A DNA stretch of 6,007 nt from an uncultured Collinsella sp. (lineage in GTDB: Bacteria; Actinomycetota; Coriobacteriia; Coriobacteriales; Coriobacteriaceae): the NCBI GenBank assembly GCA_900551305.1, contig URVK01000111.1, positions 1 to 6,007 on the forward strand. Reading direction: 5' to 3'. Shown here one piece after another: positions 1 through 5,580 of this stretch. Position 1 is the stretch's first letter, and each line of letters starts with the position of its first letter. The translations under genes and the position numbers were made by a program. The notes beneath the pieces are model-generated. The model did not search any database and had not been told where the DNA came from. It worked only from the letters and a program-made list of their open reading frames with translations.

Positions 1-929
1 CGTATGGCGCTGTGAGCCGTTACGGCGTGGTTGCCTTTGGCTCGTCGCTCGACCAGGTGGGACCCTTTGGCCGCACGGTCGAGGATGTCGCGCTGGCCAT
101 GAACGCGCTTACCGGTGCGGGCCACGATCCGTACGACTGCACCAGCCAGGATTGTGCCGTCGACTTTACCGAGCATCTCAACGACAGCATCGAGGGCAAG
201 CGCGTGGGCATCATCCCTGCGTTCATGGAGGCCGAGGGTTTGACGCCCGAGGTCAAGGCCGCTGTTCAGCGTGCCGCCCAGGAGCTGCAGAACCAGGGTG
301 CCGAGCTGGTCGAGGTCGACCTTCCGCACCTGGACGCCGCCATCGCCGCCTACTACGTCATCGGCCCGGCCGAGGCGTTCTCCAACCTGGCCCGTTTCGA
401 CGGCATTCGCTACGGCTACCAGGAGGAGGGCTGCGCCAACCTGTCCGACCAGAGCTCGCTTTCGCGCGCCCACGGCTTTGGCGCCGAGGCCAAGCGTCGT
501 CAGATGCTCGGCGCCTACCTGCTGAGCTCGGGCGTGTACGACAAGTACTACTACGCTGCGCAAAAGGCCCGCACGCTCATCACGCAGGACTACGATGCCG
601 CGTATGCCAAGGTGGACACCATCCTCATGCCCGCCTCGCCGCGCACGGCCTTTAAGTTTGGCGAGATCAGCGACCCCACGCAGATGTACCTCTCCGACCT
701 GTACACCATCTCGCTCAACATTTGCGGCAACGGTGGTATCTCGGTACCGCTGGGCCTGGGCGAGGATACTCAGCTGCCCGTTTCTGCCCAGCTGGTGGGT
801 CCGGCCTTTAAGGACCGTCAGCTGCTCACGTTTGCCCGCGCTCTGGAGCGCGGCTTTGCCGATGCCGCCACGGGTGCGCCCGCGCTTTCCGTCGCGCCCG
901 ATTTTGCCGGGAAGGGAGGCGAGCTGTAA
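1..929 (+). CDS. gatA: Glutamyl-tRNA(Gln)/aspartyl-tRNA(Asn) amidotransferase subunit A, 3' part
   Basis: GatA is the glutaminase subunit of the cytosolic GatCAB complex. It releases ammonia from glutamine (or asparagine) and passes it to GatB for transamidation of misacylated Glu-tRNAGln or Asp-tRNAAsn. The gene is cut by the window edge. Codons are in frame from position 3, and the apparent GTG start at 12 is internal, because the residues before it (Tyr-Gly-Ala) continue the family block ending in SRYGVVAFGSSLDQVGPFGRT. About 308 residues remain of a family length near 480-490, so the amidase Lys-Ser-Ser catalytic triad lies upstream and cannot be checked. Visible family blocks are YYVIGPAEAFSNLARFDG (351-404), the AKRRQMLGAY segment (489-518) and SDLYTISLN (693-719). 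The Arg and Asp in the last two probably correspond to glutamine-contacting residues of characterised GatA, which I infer by motif only. The substrate-pocket loop reads NICGNGGISVP where most bacteria have a NLAGLPGISVP-like sequence. The stop TAA shares its last base with the gatB ATG, so the two are translationally coupled. gatC is expected upstream. Confidence 0.96.
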   Translation, partial: YGAVSRYGVVAFGSSLDQVGPFGRTVEDVALAMNALTGAGHDPYDCTSQDCAVDFTEHLNDSIEGKRVGIIPAFMEAEGLTPEVKAAVQRAAQELQNQGAELVEVDLPHLDAAIAAYYVIGPAEAFSNLARFDGIRYGYQEEGCANLSDQSSLSRAHGFGAEAKRRQMLGAYLLSSGVYDKYYYAAQKARTLITQDYDAAYAKVDTILMPASPRTAFKFGEISDPTQMYLSDLYTISLNICGNGGISVPLGLGEDTQLPVSAQLVGPAFKDRQLLTFARALERGFADAATGAPALSVAPDFAGKGGEL

Positions 930-2605
930 TGAAGGAGCTTTCCGAGGTCCTGCAGGATTGGGAGGCCGTGATCGGCCTGGAGATCCATACCGAGCTCACC
1001 GCACTCGATACCAAGATGTTCTGCAACTGCAAGCTCAGCCACGATGACGAGCCCAACGCCAACGTGTGCCCGGTGTGCCTGGGCCTGCCCGGCGCGCTGC
1101 CGGTGCCCAACAAACGCGCCATCGAGAGCATCGTCAAGGCCGGTCTCGCCACCAACTGCGAGATCCAGCGCCACTCGATGTTCTACCGCAAGCACTACTT
1201 CTATCCCGACATGGCCAAGAACTTCCAGACCACGCAGGGTCCGGTCGCCTTTGCCATGTACGGTCACCTGGATCTTGACGTGACCGGTCGCGGCGCCGCC
1301 GAGCGCCCCGACTGCGCATTTGGCGAGGCCGAGGCCCAGAGTCTGGCGAGCGCCTCGGCCAACGCTGAGGGCCTGTCCACGTCCATGACGTCGACCATGC
1401 GTGAGGGCAACCAGCGCGCCGGTCATCTGGCCAGCTACGACGCGTCCAACCTGCAGATGCCCGAGCGTCGCGAGGACGGTTCCTACACGGTACCTATTCG
1501 CATCCTGCGCATTCACATGGAGGAGGACGCCGCCAAGATGGTGCACGTGGGTGGCGCCGAGGGTCGCATTACCGCCGCGGCCGAGTCGCTCGTCGACTAC
1601 AACCGCTGTGGCACGCCGCTGATTGAGCTCGTCACCGAGCCCGATCTGCGCACGCCCGAGGAGGCTCGCCTGTTTATGGAAAAGCTCCGTCGCATCTTTG
1701 TGACGCTGGGCATTTCGGACTGTTCCATGGAGAAGGGCTCCATGCGCTGCGACGGCAATGTGTCGCTGCGCCGCCGCGGCGAGACCAAGCTGGGCACCAA
1801 GACCGAGCTTAAGAACCTCAACTCGTTTAAGAGCCTGCATGATGGCCTTGCCTACGAGATTTGCCGCCAGGCCGAGGTGCTCGAGGAGGGCGGCATCATC
1901 TATCAGGAGACCCGCCACTGGGAGCCCAGCCGCAAGCGCACCGTGGTCATGCGTGTGAAGGAGACGGCCGACGACTACCGTCTGTTCCCCGACCCCGATC
2001 TGGCGCCGTTTGATCTGGATGACGAGTTCATTGACCGCTGCCGTGGCGAGATTCCCGAGCTGCCCGATGCCAAGCGCGCCCGTTTTGAGGCCGACTTTGG
2101 CATTAAGGCGGCCGATGCCGAGCAGATCGCCGGCGACCCCGAGTTTGCCGAGTTCTTTGAGGCGGCCGCTGCCGGTATGGATGGCAAGGAGGCACAGACG
2201 GTCGCAAACTTGCTGGTGAACGAGATGATCGCCTACCTTAAGGGCGCGGGCGTCTCGCTGGCCGAGTCCGGTATCGCGCCGGCTCAGGTGGCAGCCCTTG
2301 CCAAGCTGCTGGCGACTGATGCCATCAGCTCTAACCAGGCTCATGAGGTCTTTGAGGCCATGGCCCAGACCGGCGATGACCCCAACAAGATCGTCGACGA
2401 GCGCGGTATGCGTCAGGTGAGCGATGCCGGCGCGCTGCAGCCGATTGTGGACGAGGTGCTGGCTAACTGTGCCGATCAGGCGCAGCAGTATCGTGACGGC
2501 AACCAGAAGGTCATCGGCTTTTTGGTGGGCCAGTGCATGAAGGCAAGCCGCGGCAAGGGCAACCCGAAGCTCTTCAACGAGTTGCTGAGAACGTCGCTCT
2601 CGTAA
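929..2605 (+). CDS. gatB: Glutamyl-tRNA(Gln)/aspartyl-tRNA(Asn) amidotransferase subunit B
   Basis: GatB phosphorylates the side chain of Glu (or Asp) on the misacylated tRNA and then amidates it with ammonia from GatA. The ATG at 929 overlaps the gatA stop by one base and follows an AGGGAGG ribosome site at 913-919, which fixes the start. The protein has 558 residues, against about 475-500 usual for the family. Visible features are the N-terminal VIGLEIHTEL block, with Glu18 and His20 as likely Mg/ATP-site residues, and four cysteines (32, 34, 47, 50) forming a CxC...CPVC zinc site. HMEED at 196-200 and NRCGTPLIELVTEPD at 225-239 follow; Glu199 and Glu233 probably complete the kinase site by analogy with S. 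aureus GatB. The block DCSMEKGSMRCDGNVSLR and the ETRHWEP and DDYRLFPDPDL motifs complete the cradle domain. The C-terminal helical/YqeY-like tail (about 410-558) ends with GFLVGQCMKASRGKGNP. Residues about 121-184 look like an extra Ser/Ala/Glu-rich segment between GHLDLDVTG and the YTVPIRILRIHMEED strand. No frameshift is apparent and codon use is unchanged there. Confidence 0.97.
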   Translation: MKELSEVLQDWEAVIGLEIHTELTALDTKMFCNCKLSHDDEPNANVCPVCLGLPGALPVPNKRAIESIVKAGLATNCEIQRHSMFYRKHYFYPDMAKNFQTTQGPVAFAMYGHLDLDVTGRGAAERPDCAFGEAEAQSLASASANAEGLSTSMTSTMREGNQRAGHLASYDASNLQMPERREDGSYTVPIRILRIHMEEDAAKMVHVGGAEGRITAAAESLVDYNRCGTPLIELVTEPDLRTPEEARLFMEKLRRIFVTLGISDCSMEKGSMRCDGNVSLRRRGETKLGTKTELKNLNSFKSLHDGLAYEICRQAEVLEEGGIIYQETRHWEPSRKRTVVMRVKETADDYRLFPDPDLAPFDLDDEFIDRCRGEIPELPDAKRARFEADFGIKAADAEQIAGDPEFAEFFEAAAAGMDGKEAQTVANLLVNEMIAYLKGAGVSLAESGIAPAQVAALAKLLATDAISSNQAHEVFEAMAQTGDDPNKIVDERGMRQVSDAGALQPIVDEVLANCADQAQQYRDGNQKVIGFLVGQCMKASRGKGNPKLFNELLRTSLS

Positions 2606-2608
2606 GCG

Positions 2609-2744
2609 GGAACCGAGGGGCCGGGCACAGGGCCTTGCCTCTCAATTTCGGACAGTCCTGACTCACGACGGAGGCGCCACTGGCGCCTCCTGTTCGTGCG
2701 GAACTCATTGAGAGGCAAGGCCCTGCGCCCGGTCCCTCGGTTCC
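2609..2744. repeat. Long 38-bp inverted repeat flanking an inner hairpin
   Basis: The left arm is 2609-2646 and the right arm 2707-2744. The reverse complement of the left arm matches the right arm at 36 of 38 positions; in RNA one difference is a G-U wobble and the other an A-C mismatch. The intervening 60 bases contain a second perfect hairpin (2670-2690). The left arm begins three bases after the gatB stop, so gatB mRNA read through this region would end in a very long duplex that could block 3' exonucleases or be cut by RNase III. It could instead be a MITE-like relic, but I see no target-site duplication at the arm ends. The arms are certain; the function is not known. Confidence 0.9.
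2670..2690 (+). terminator. GC-rich hairpin after gatB, possible weak terminator
   Basis: A perfect 10-bp stem, GGAGGCGCCA at 2670-2679 and TGGCGCCTCC at 2681-2690, sits inside the long inverted repeat. It extends, after an internal loop, with CACGA (2664-2668) pairing TCGTG (2694-2698). The downstream bases TGTTCGTG are a poor U-tract, so termination here is likely inefficient. The sequence after it (TGTT...GGAACTCATT) resembles what follows the strong terminator at 2793, suggesting it is an older, decayed member of the same terminator series. Confidence 0.45.
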
Positions 2745-2825
2745 GTGACGACTCGGCCGTTCGGGTCAGGCGGGGCTGAATGGAATAGAGTGAATGGGCG
2801 CGCCGTTTGGCGCGCCCATTGTTTT
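2701..2825 (+). repeat. Tandem intergenic module, copy A
   Basis: This is the first of two diverged tandem units of 125 bases each. It opens with GAACTCATT (2701-2709), continues with a GC-rich stretch that is also the right arm of the long inverted repeat, then a 26-base block (2745-2770) identical to copy B. It then has GGGCTGAAT and GTGAATG boxes and ends in a 12-bp terminator stem with a T-run. No open frame with a plausible ribosome site is present. It could be a duplicated terminator/spacer or a small RNA unit; the sequence alone does not decide. Confidence 0.75.
2793..2825 (+). terminator. Rho-independent terminator (strong)
   Basis: A perfect 12-bp stem pairs AATGGGCGCGCC (2793-2804) with GGCGCGCCCATT (2809-2820) around a GTTT loop, followed by GTTTT (2821-2825). 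It is the first convincing intrinsic terminator downstream of gatB and would end gatAB transcripts reading through the inverted repeat. Confidence 0.9.
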
Positions 2826-2830
2826 GAAGG

Positions 2831-2955
2831 GAACTCATTTTGAGCAAGCACCCGCCCTGCCGGGGCTCCCGGGTTCTGTGACGACTCGGCCGTTCGGGTC
2901 AGGTGGGCTGAATTGAATTTGGTGAATGAGGGCGCCGTTGGTGCCCTCATTTTTT
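2831..2955 (+). repeat. Tandem intergenic module, copy B
   Basis: This is the second unit, 130 bases downstream of copy A and also 125 bases long. It shares the GAACTCATT opening (2831-2839), the identical 26-base block (2878-2903), GGGCTGAAT and GTGAATG boxes, and a closing hairpin whose stem begins AATG and ends CATT. The segment between the opening and the 26-base block and the hairpin core have diverged while keeping position and folding, which is what selection on structure, or recombination between terminators, would leave. Confidence 0.75.
2925..2955 (+). terminator. Rho-independent terminator (second in tandem)
   Basis: A 12-bp stem pairs AATGAGGGCGCC (2925-2936) with GGTGCCCTCATT (2940-2951), with one G-U pair and a GTT loop. 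The run of T from 2950 to 2955 provides the U-tract. It ends module B and insulates the metal-transport operon from upstream transcription. Confidence 0.88.
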
Positions 2956-2960
2956 GTGGG

Positions 2961-2989
2961 TGTGGCGCAGGGACGGTCCCTTGGTCACA
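2961..2989. repeat. REP-like short extragenic palindrome
   Basis: This is an imperfect 29-base palindrome: TGTG (2961-2964) pairs CACA (2986-2989) and AGGGAC (2969-2974) pairs GTCCCT (2976-2981). The AGGGACGGTCCCT core with flanking GTG/CAC resembles a short palindromic element I recall as dispersed through many Coriobacteria and Firmicutes genomes. Only one copy is seen here, so its repetitive nature is recollection, not observation. Confidence 0.55.
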
Positions 2990-3013
2990 TCGCACCTCAA
3001 GATTTCCAAAAAG

Positions 3014-3052
3014 TTAACCTTTGTTGACCTTAATAGTTAGATAAACTAAACT
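3014..3052 (+). promoter_or_regulatory. Sigma-70-type promoter of the metal-transport operon with in-phase direct repeats
   Basis: A -35 box TTGACC (3024-3029) and a -10 box TAAACT (3047-3052) are separated by exactly 17 bases, inside the only strongly AT-rich stretch of the window. Two copies of TTRACCTT (3014-3021 and 3024-3031) lie one helical turn apart, the second containing the -35 box. That is a plausible site for a dimeric activator or OmpR-like response regulator. Transcription would start near 3059-3060, leaving a leader of about 80 nt before the ATG at 3140. Confidence 0.7.
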
Positions 3053-3055
3053 ATT
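3032..3055. promoter_or_regulatory. Dyad over the -10 box, candidate operator
   Basis: AATAGTT (3032-3038) and AACTATT (3049-3055) form a perfect 7-bp inverted repeat with a 10-base spacer covering the promoter spacer and -10 box. A repressor bound here would block RNA polymerase. The GTTAG...CTAA content loosely recalls DtxR/MntR-type sites, but the match is too weak to name a regulator, and AT-rich DNA yields such dyads by chance. Confidence 0.45.
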
Positions 3056-3070
3056 TTCCAAAAGTGTGCT

Positions 3071-3124
3071 CGAGCAAACTTGTTTACTCGGGTGCTGAGG
3101 CACCGTGCCGCGTCCAATGCGGCA
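3071..3124 (+). promoter_or_regulatory. Structured 5' leader with three consecutive hairpins
   Basis: Between the predicted transcription start and the ribosome site, three adjacent hairpins can form. The first is CGAGCAAAC/GTTTACTCG (3071-3090, one C-A mismatch). The second is GGTGC-TGAG-GCACC (3091-3104). The third is TGCCGC/GCGGCA (3106-3111 with 3119-3124). The third ends just before the AGGGAG ribosome site (3127-3132). This layout could be a cis-regulatory or mRNA-stabilising leader. It matches no riboswitch consensus I can recognise, and there is no U-run to suggest attenuation by termination. Confidence 0.45.
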
Positions 3125-3139
3125 AAAGGGAGAAGCAAC

Positions 3140-3385
3140 ATGAAGAAGTCGACGTTCAATACCCTGCTTGTCGGTGGCGGTTTTCTGCTCGGCACGGCCG
3201 GCATCAAGCTGCTTACCAGCGCTCCGGTAAAGAATGCCTGCGTGCAGGGTATCGCGTGCGGCATGCGCATCAAGAACGGCTACCAGGACATGGTCGAGCA
3301 GGCCAAGGCTAATGTCGACGACATGGTTGCCGAGGCTGCCTACATCACCCAGAGCGAGGCCGCTGCTGACGAGGCAGCCGAGTAG
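3140..3385 (+). CDS. DUF6110-type small membrane protein, PacL-like partner of P-type ATPase
   Basis: This is an 81-residue protein starting at ATG 3140, chosen because AGGGAG (3127-3132) lies seven bases upstream; the longer in-frame start at 3080 falls inside the leader hairpins and lacks such a site. Residues 8-25 form one hydrophobic, glycine-rich membrane span (GGGFLLGTAG), followed by a short SAPVK link, two cysteines (34 and 40), and a charged amphipathic helix (about 43-70, containing DDMVAEA). It ends in an acidic Ala/Glu tail. It resembles proteins annotated DUF6110, which I recall lying next to metal P-type ATPases. Architecture and the APVK and D-x-MxAEA positions also resemble mycobacterial PacL1 (DUF1490), which assembles with and supports the zinc exporter CtpC. 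The histidine-rich tail of PacL1 is missing. The ATPase gene starts 18 bases downstream, so a role as ATPase scaffold or chaperone is likely but inferred. Confidence 0.78.
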   Translation: MKKSTFNTLLVGGGFLLGTAGIKLLTSAPVKNACVQGIACGMRIKNGYQDMVEQAKANVDDMVAEAAYITQSEAAADEAAE

Positions 3386-3403
3386 CGCTCCCAGGCACAA
3401 ACT

Positions 3404-5479
3404 ATGAGATTCTCGATTATTAGCGAGATCCCTGGCAGGACCCGTCTTCAATTGGCGGGTCCTGTGCCAGAGAGCGATCTCGATGCACTTCTTAAGCTCA
3501 GCGGCGATATCGACGGCGTGCACAAGGTGCGCGTTTATGGCCGTATTGGCCAGATGGCGCTCGAATATGACGAGCGGTGTCGTGCGGGCGTGCTCGATGC
3601 CCTGGGCGCACTCGATGCTCAAGCTATCGCCGATGCCAAGTCGGGCTACGTGATGCAGCTTGAGCCACGCAAGCACAAACTCGTTATGGACCTGGCGACA
3701 CTCGTCGGTGCCCATTACGCACGTCGCTGGTTCTTGCCCACGCCTCTGCGTGCGGTGTTTGTCGTGGCCGGTTACATGGCATTTTTGCGCGCTGCCCTTC
3801 ATGAGCTGGCGCAGCCGCGCCTGACCGTTCCCGTGCTCGACGCTTCGGCCATCGGCATTTCGTTCGTCAAGCGTGATGTCGACACCGCGGGCCAGACGAT
3901 GTTCCTACTCAACGTGGGCGAGCTGCTCGAGGACTACACCCGCGCCATGAGCGAAAACGAGCTCATCAACTCGCTGCTCGATGTGCCCGACAAGGCGCAG
4001 AAGGTCGTCGGCGACACCGAGGTAAGCGTTGCCGCGACCGAGCTCGAGCCCGGCGATTTGGTCGCCGTGCGCACCGGCATGTCCATCTGCATCGATGGCG
4101 TGGTCGAGCAGGGGAGCGCCATGGTCAACCAGGCGACCCTGACCGGTGAGCCGCTGGCCGTCGAGCGCAGCGTGGGCGACGATGTATTCGCCGGCACCGT
4201 CGTGGAAGACGGCAGCATCTTGGTGCGCGTGCGCGCCAACACGGCGCAGACCAAGCTGCGCTCGATCGTCTCGCTCGTGCAGACAGCCGACTCGCTCAAG
4301 TCCGAGGGCCAGTCGCATATGGAGGACCTTGCCAACAAGATCGTCCCGTGGAACTTCCTGCTCGCGGGCCTGGTTGCGCTTACCACCCGCAGCCTCATCA
4401 AGACCTCGGCGGCGCTGATGGTCGACTACTCGTGTGCACTCAAGCTCACGGGCTCCGTCGCCGTTATGACTGCTATGAGCGACGCTGCCAAGATGGGCGT
4501 CATGGTCAAGGGCGCGAAGTACTTTGAGTCGTTTGCCAAGGCCGATACCATTGTGTTTGACAAGACCGGCACGCTCACCGAGGCGCAGCCGCGTCTTGCC
4601 TGCGTGCTCACCACCGATGGCTGGAGCGAGGACGAGATTCTGCGCCTTTCCGCTTGCTTGGAGGAGCATTTCCCTCATCCGGTGGCGCGTGCCGTGGTCA
4701 ACGCCGCCCGCGAGCGCGGGCTCGAGCACCGCGAGCGCCATGCCGCCGTCGAGTACATCGTGGCGCACGGCATCGCTTCGTCCATCGAGGGGCGTCGCGC
4801 CATCATCGGTTCCGCGCACTTTGTGTTTGAGGACGAGGGCGCGCAGCTCGAGTCCGACATTAAGGAGCGCATCGAGTCCCAGATGCAGGGCCTGTCGCCG
4901 CTGTACCTGGCGGTTGACGGCACGGTTGTGGGCGTGCTCGGTATCGAGGATCCGCTCAAACCTGGCGTGCGCGAGGCCATCGCCGACTTGCACGCGCTGG
5001 GCGTTAAGCACGTGGTCATGCTCACGGGCGATTCCGAGCGCACAGCCGCACGCATTGCGCGCGAGGCGGGAGTCGACGAGTTCAAGGCCGAACTGCTGCC
5101 CGAGGACAAGTACGCTTATGTGGAGCGCATTAAGAGCGAGGGGCGCCACGTTGCCATGGTGGGCGACGGCGTCAACGATTCGCCGGCGCTCGGTTTGGCC
5201 GACGTGGGCTTGGCGATGGGTGGCGGAAGCGACATCGCCAAGGAGGTCGCCGATATCATCCTGACCGATACGGATCTGGCCGCGATCGTGCGCCTGCGCC
5301 GTATGAGCCAGGGGCTTATCGACCGTCTGACGAGTTCGTATTCCAAGGTGATGCTCACCAACTCGGCGCTGCTGGCGCTCGGCATTACCGGCACGATTAC
5401 GCCGCAGGCGTCGTCGCTGCTGCACAACGGCTCAACGATCGCCTACAGTCTGAGCAACGCAAAGGCGTACCTGCGTTAG
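3404..5479 (+). CDS. Heavy-metal translocating P1B-type ATPase, CtpC-like
   Basis: This 691-residue protein is a complete ATP-driven metal-ion pump of the cytoplasmic membrane. The N-terminus (1-65) is a degenerate HMA-like domain with the PGRTRLQL motif and no CxxC metal site. The first membrane segments lie at about 114-136 and 143-177, with the GELLEDYTR block typical of the CtpC-like group. The actuator domain carries TGEP (247-250). The ion-site helix reads DYSCALKL (341-348), with Tyr-Ser-Cys in place of CPC and TG in place of the usual TP. The catalytic DKTGT is at 386-390 (Asp386 phosphorylated), the HP motif at 425-426, TGD at 541-543 and the GDGVND hinge at 587-592. The C-terminal pair of helices ends with LLHNGSTIAYSLSNAKAYL. 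All P-type motifs are intact. The ribosome site is weak (AGG at 3393-3395), which suggests coupling to the small gene upstream. Relatives export Mn, Zn or similar ions; the metal here cannot be told from sequence. Confidence 0.93.
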   Translation: MRFSIISEIPGRTRLQLAGPVPESDLDALLKLSGDIDGVHKVRVYGRIGQMALEYDERCRAGVLDALGALDAQAIADAKSGYVMQLEPRKHKLVMDLATLVGAHYARRWFLPTPLRAVFVVAGYMAFLRAALHELAQPRLTVPVLDASAIGISFVKRDVDTAGQTMFLLNVGELLEDYTRAMSENELINSLLDVPDKAQKVVGDTEVSVAATELEPGDLVAVRTGMSICIDGVVEQGSAMVNQATLTGEPLAVERSVGDDVFAGTVVEDGSILVRVRANTAQTKLRSIVSLVQTADSLKSEGQSHMEDLANKIVPWNFLLAGLVALTTRSLIKTSAALMVDYSCALKLTGSVAVMTAMSDAAKMGVMVKGAKYFESFAKADTIVFDKTGTLTEAQPRLACVLTTDGWSEDEILRLSACLEEHFPHPVARAVVNAARERGLEHRERHAAVEYIVAHGIASSIEGRRAIIGSAHFVFEDEGAQLESDIKERIESQMQGLSPLYLAVDGTVVGVLGIEDPLKPGVREAIADLHALGVKHVVMLTGDSERTAARIAREAGVDEFKAELLPEDKYAYVERIKSEGRHVAMVGDGVNDSPALGLADVGLAMGGGSDIAKEVADIILTDTDLAAIVRLRRMSQGLIDRLTSSYSKVMLTNSALLALGITGTITPQASSLLHNGSTIAYSLSNAKAYLR

Positions 5480-5498
5480 CGTTTTCGATTGAGTATAT

Positions 5499-5547
5499 GG
5501 CCTGCATTCGGGCGGCACCGCAGCCGCCAGGGTGCAGGCCTTCTTTT
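5499..5547 (+). terminator. Rho-independent terminator of the metal-transport operon
   Basis: An outer 8-bp stem, GGCCTGCA (5499-5506) with TGCAGGCC (5533-5540), continues through two G-U pairs and a C-G pair into an inner GGCGGC/GCCGCC stem (5511-5516 with 5523-5528) around a six-base loop. It is followed by TTCTTTT (5541-5547). It separates the ATPase operon from the toxin-antitoxin genes. Confidence 0.93.
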
Positions 5548-5549
5548 GT

Positions 5550-5578
5550 TTGACGAGATGTTAGCTCGGATATATGCT
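5550..5578 (+). promoter_or_regulatory. Promoter of the toxin-antitoxin operon
   Basis: TTGACG (5550-5555) and TATGCT (5573-5578) are 17 bases apart, placing the transcription start near 5585, immediately after the upstream terminator. The ATG at 5574 lies within the -10 box and so cannot be the usual start of the following gene. Confidence 0.65.
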
Positions 5579-5580
5579 CG

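Noticed and set aside
818..2344. Long open frame of about 500 codons on the minus strand opposite gatB
   Set aside because: It is antisense to a convincing gatB, shows low-complexity Gly/Leu/His/Arg composition typical of antisense GC-rich codons, and matches no family I recognise.
2476..2995. Two minus-strand open frames with repeated peptide stretches after gatB
   Set aside because: The repeated peptides are translations of the duplicated intergenic modules and of terminator stems; no family resemblance or conserved start was seen.
3080..3139. Upstream in-frame start extending the small membrane protein by 20 residues
   Set aside because: The extension lies in leader hairpins, lacks a ribosome site, and would place charged residues before the membrane span; ATG 3140 has a well-spaced AGGGAG.
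2606..3139. CRISPR array or tRNA gene in the repeat-rich intergenic region
   Set aside because: There are only two long diverged repeats rather than short regular ones with spacers, and no cloverleaf or conserved T-loop sequence was found.
3014..3802. Minus-strand open frame crossing the promoter, the small membrane protein gene and the ATPase start
   Set aside because: It runs through a strong + strand promoter and two genes with ribosome sites, and has no recognisable domain.
3905..5425. Long minus-strand open frame of about 500 codons opposite the ATPase gene
   Set aside because: The + strand has every P-type ATPase motif in order; the antisense product is Arg/His/Gly-rich and motif-free, as expected from third-position GC bias.
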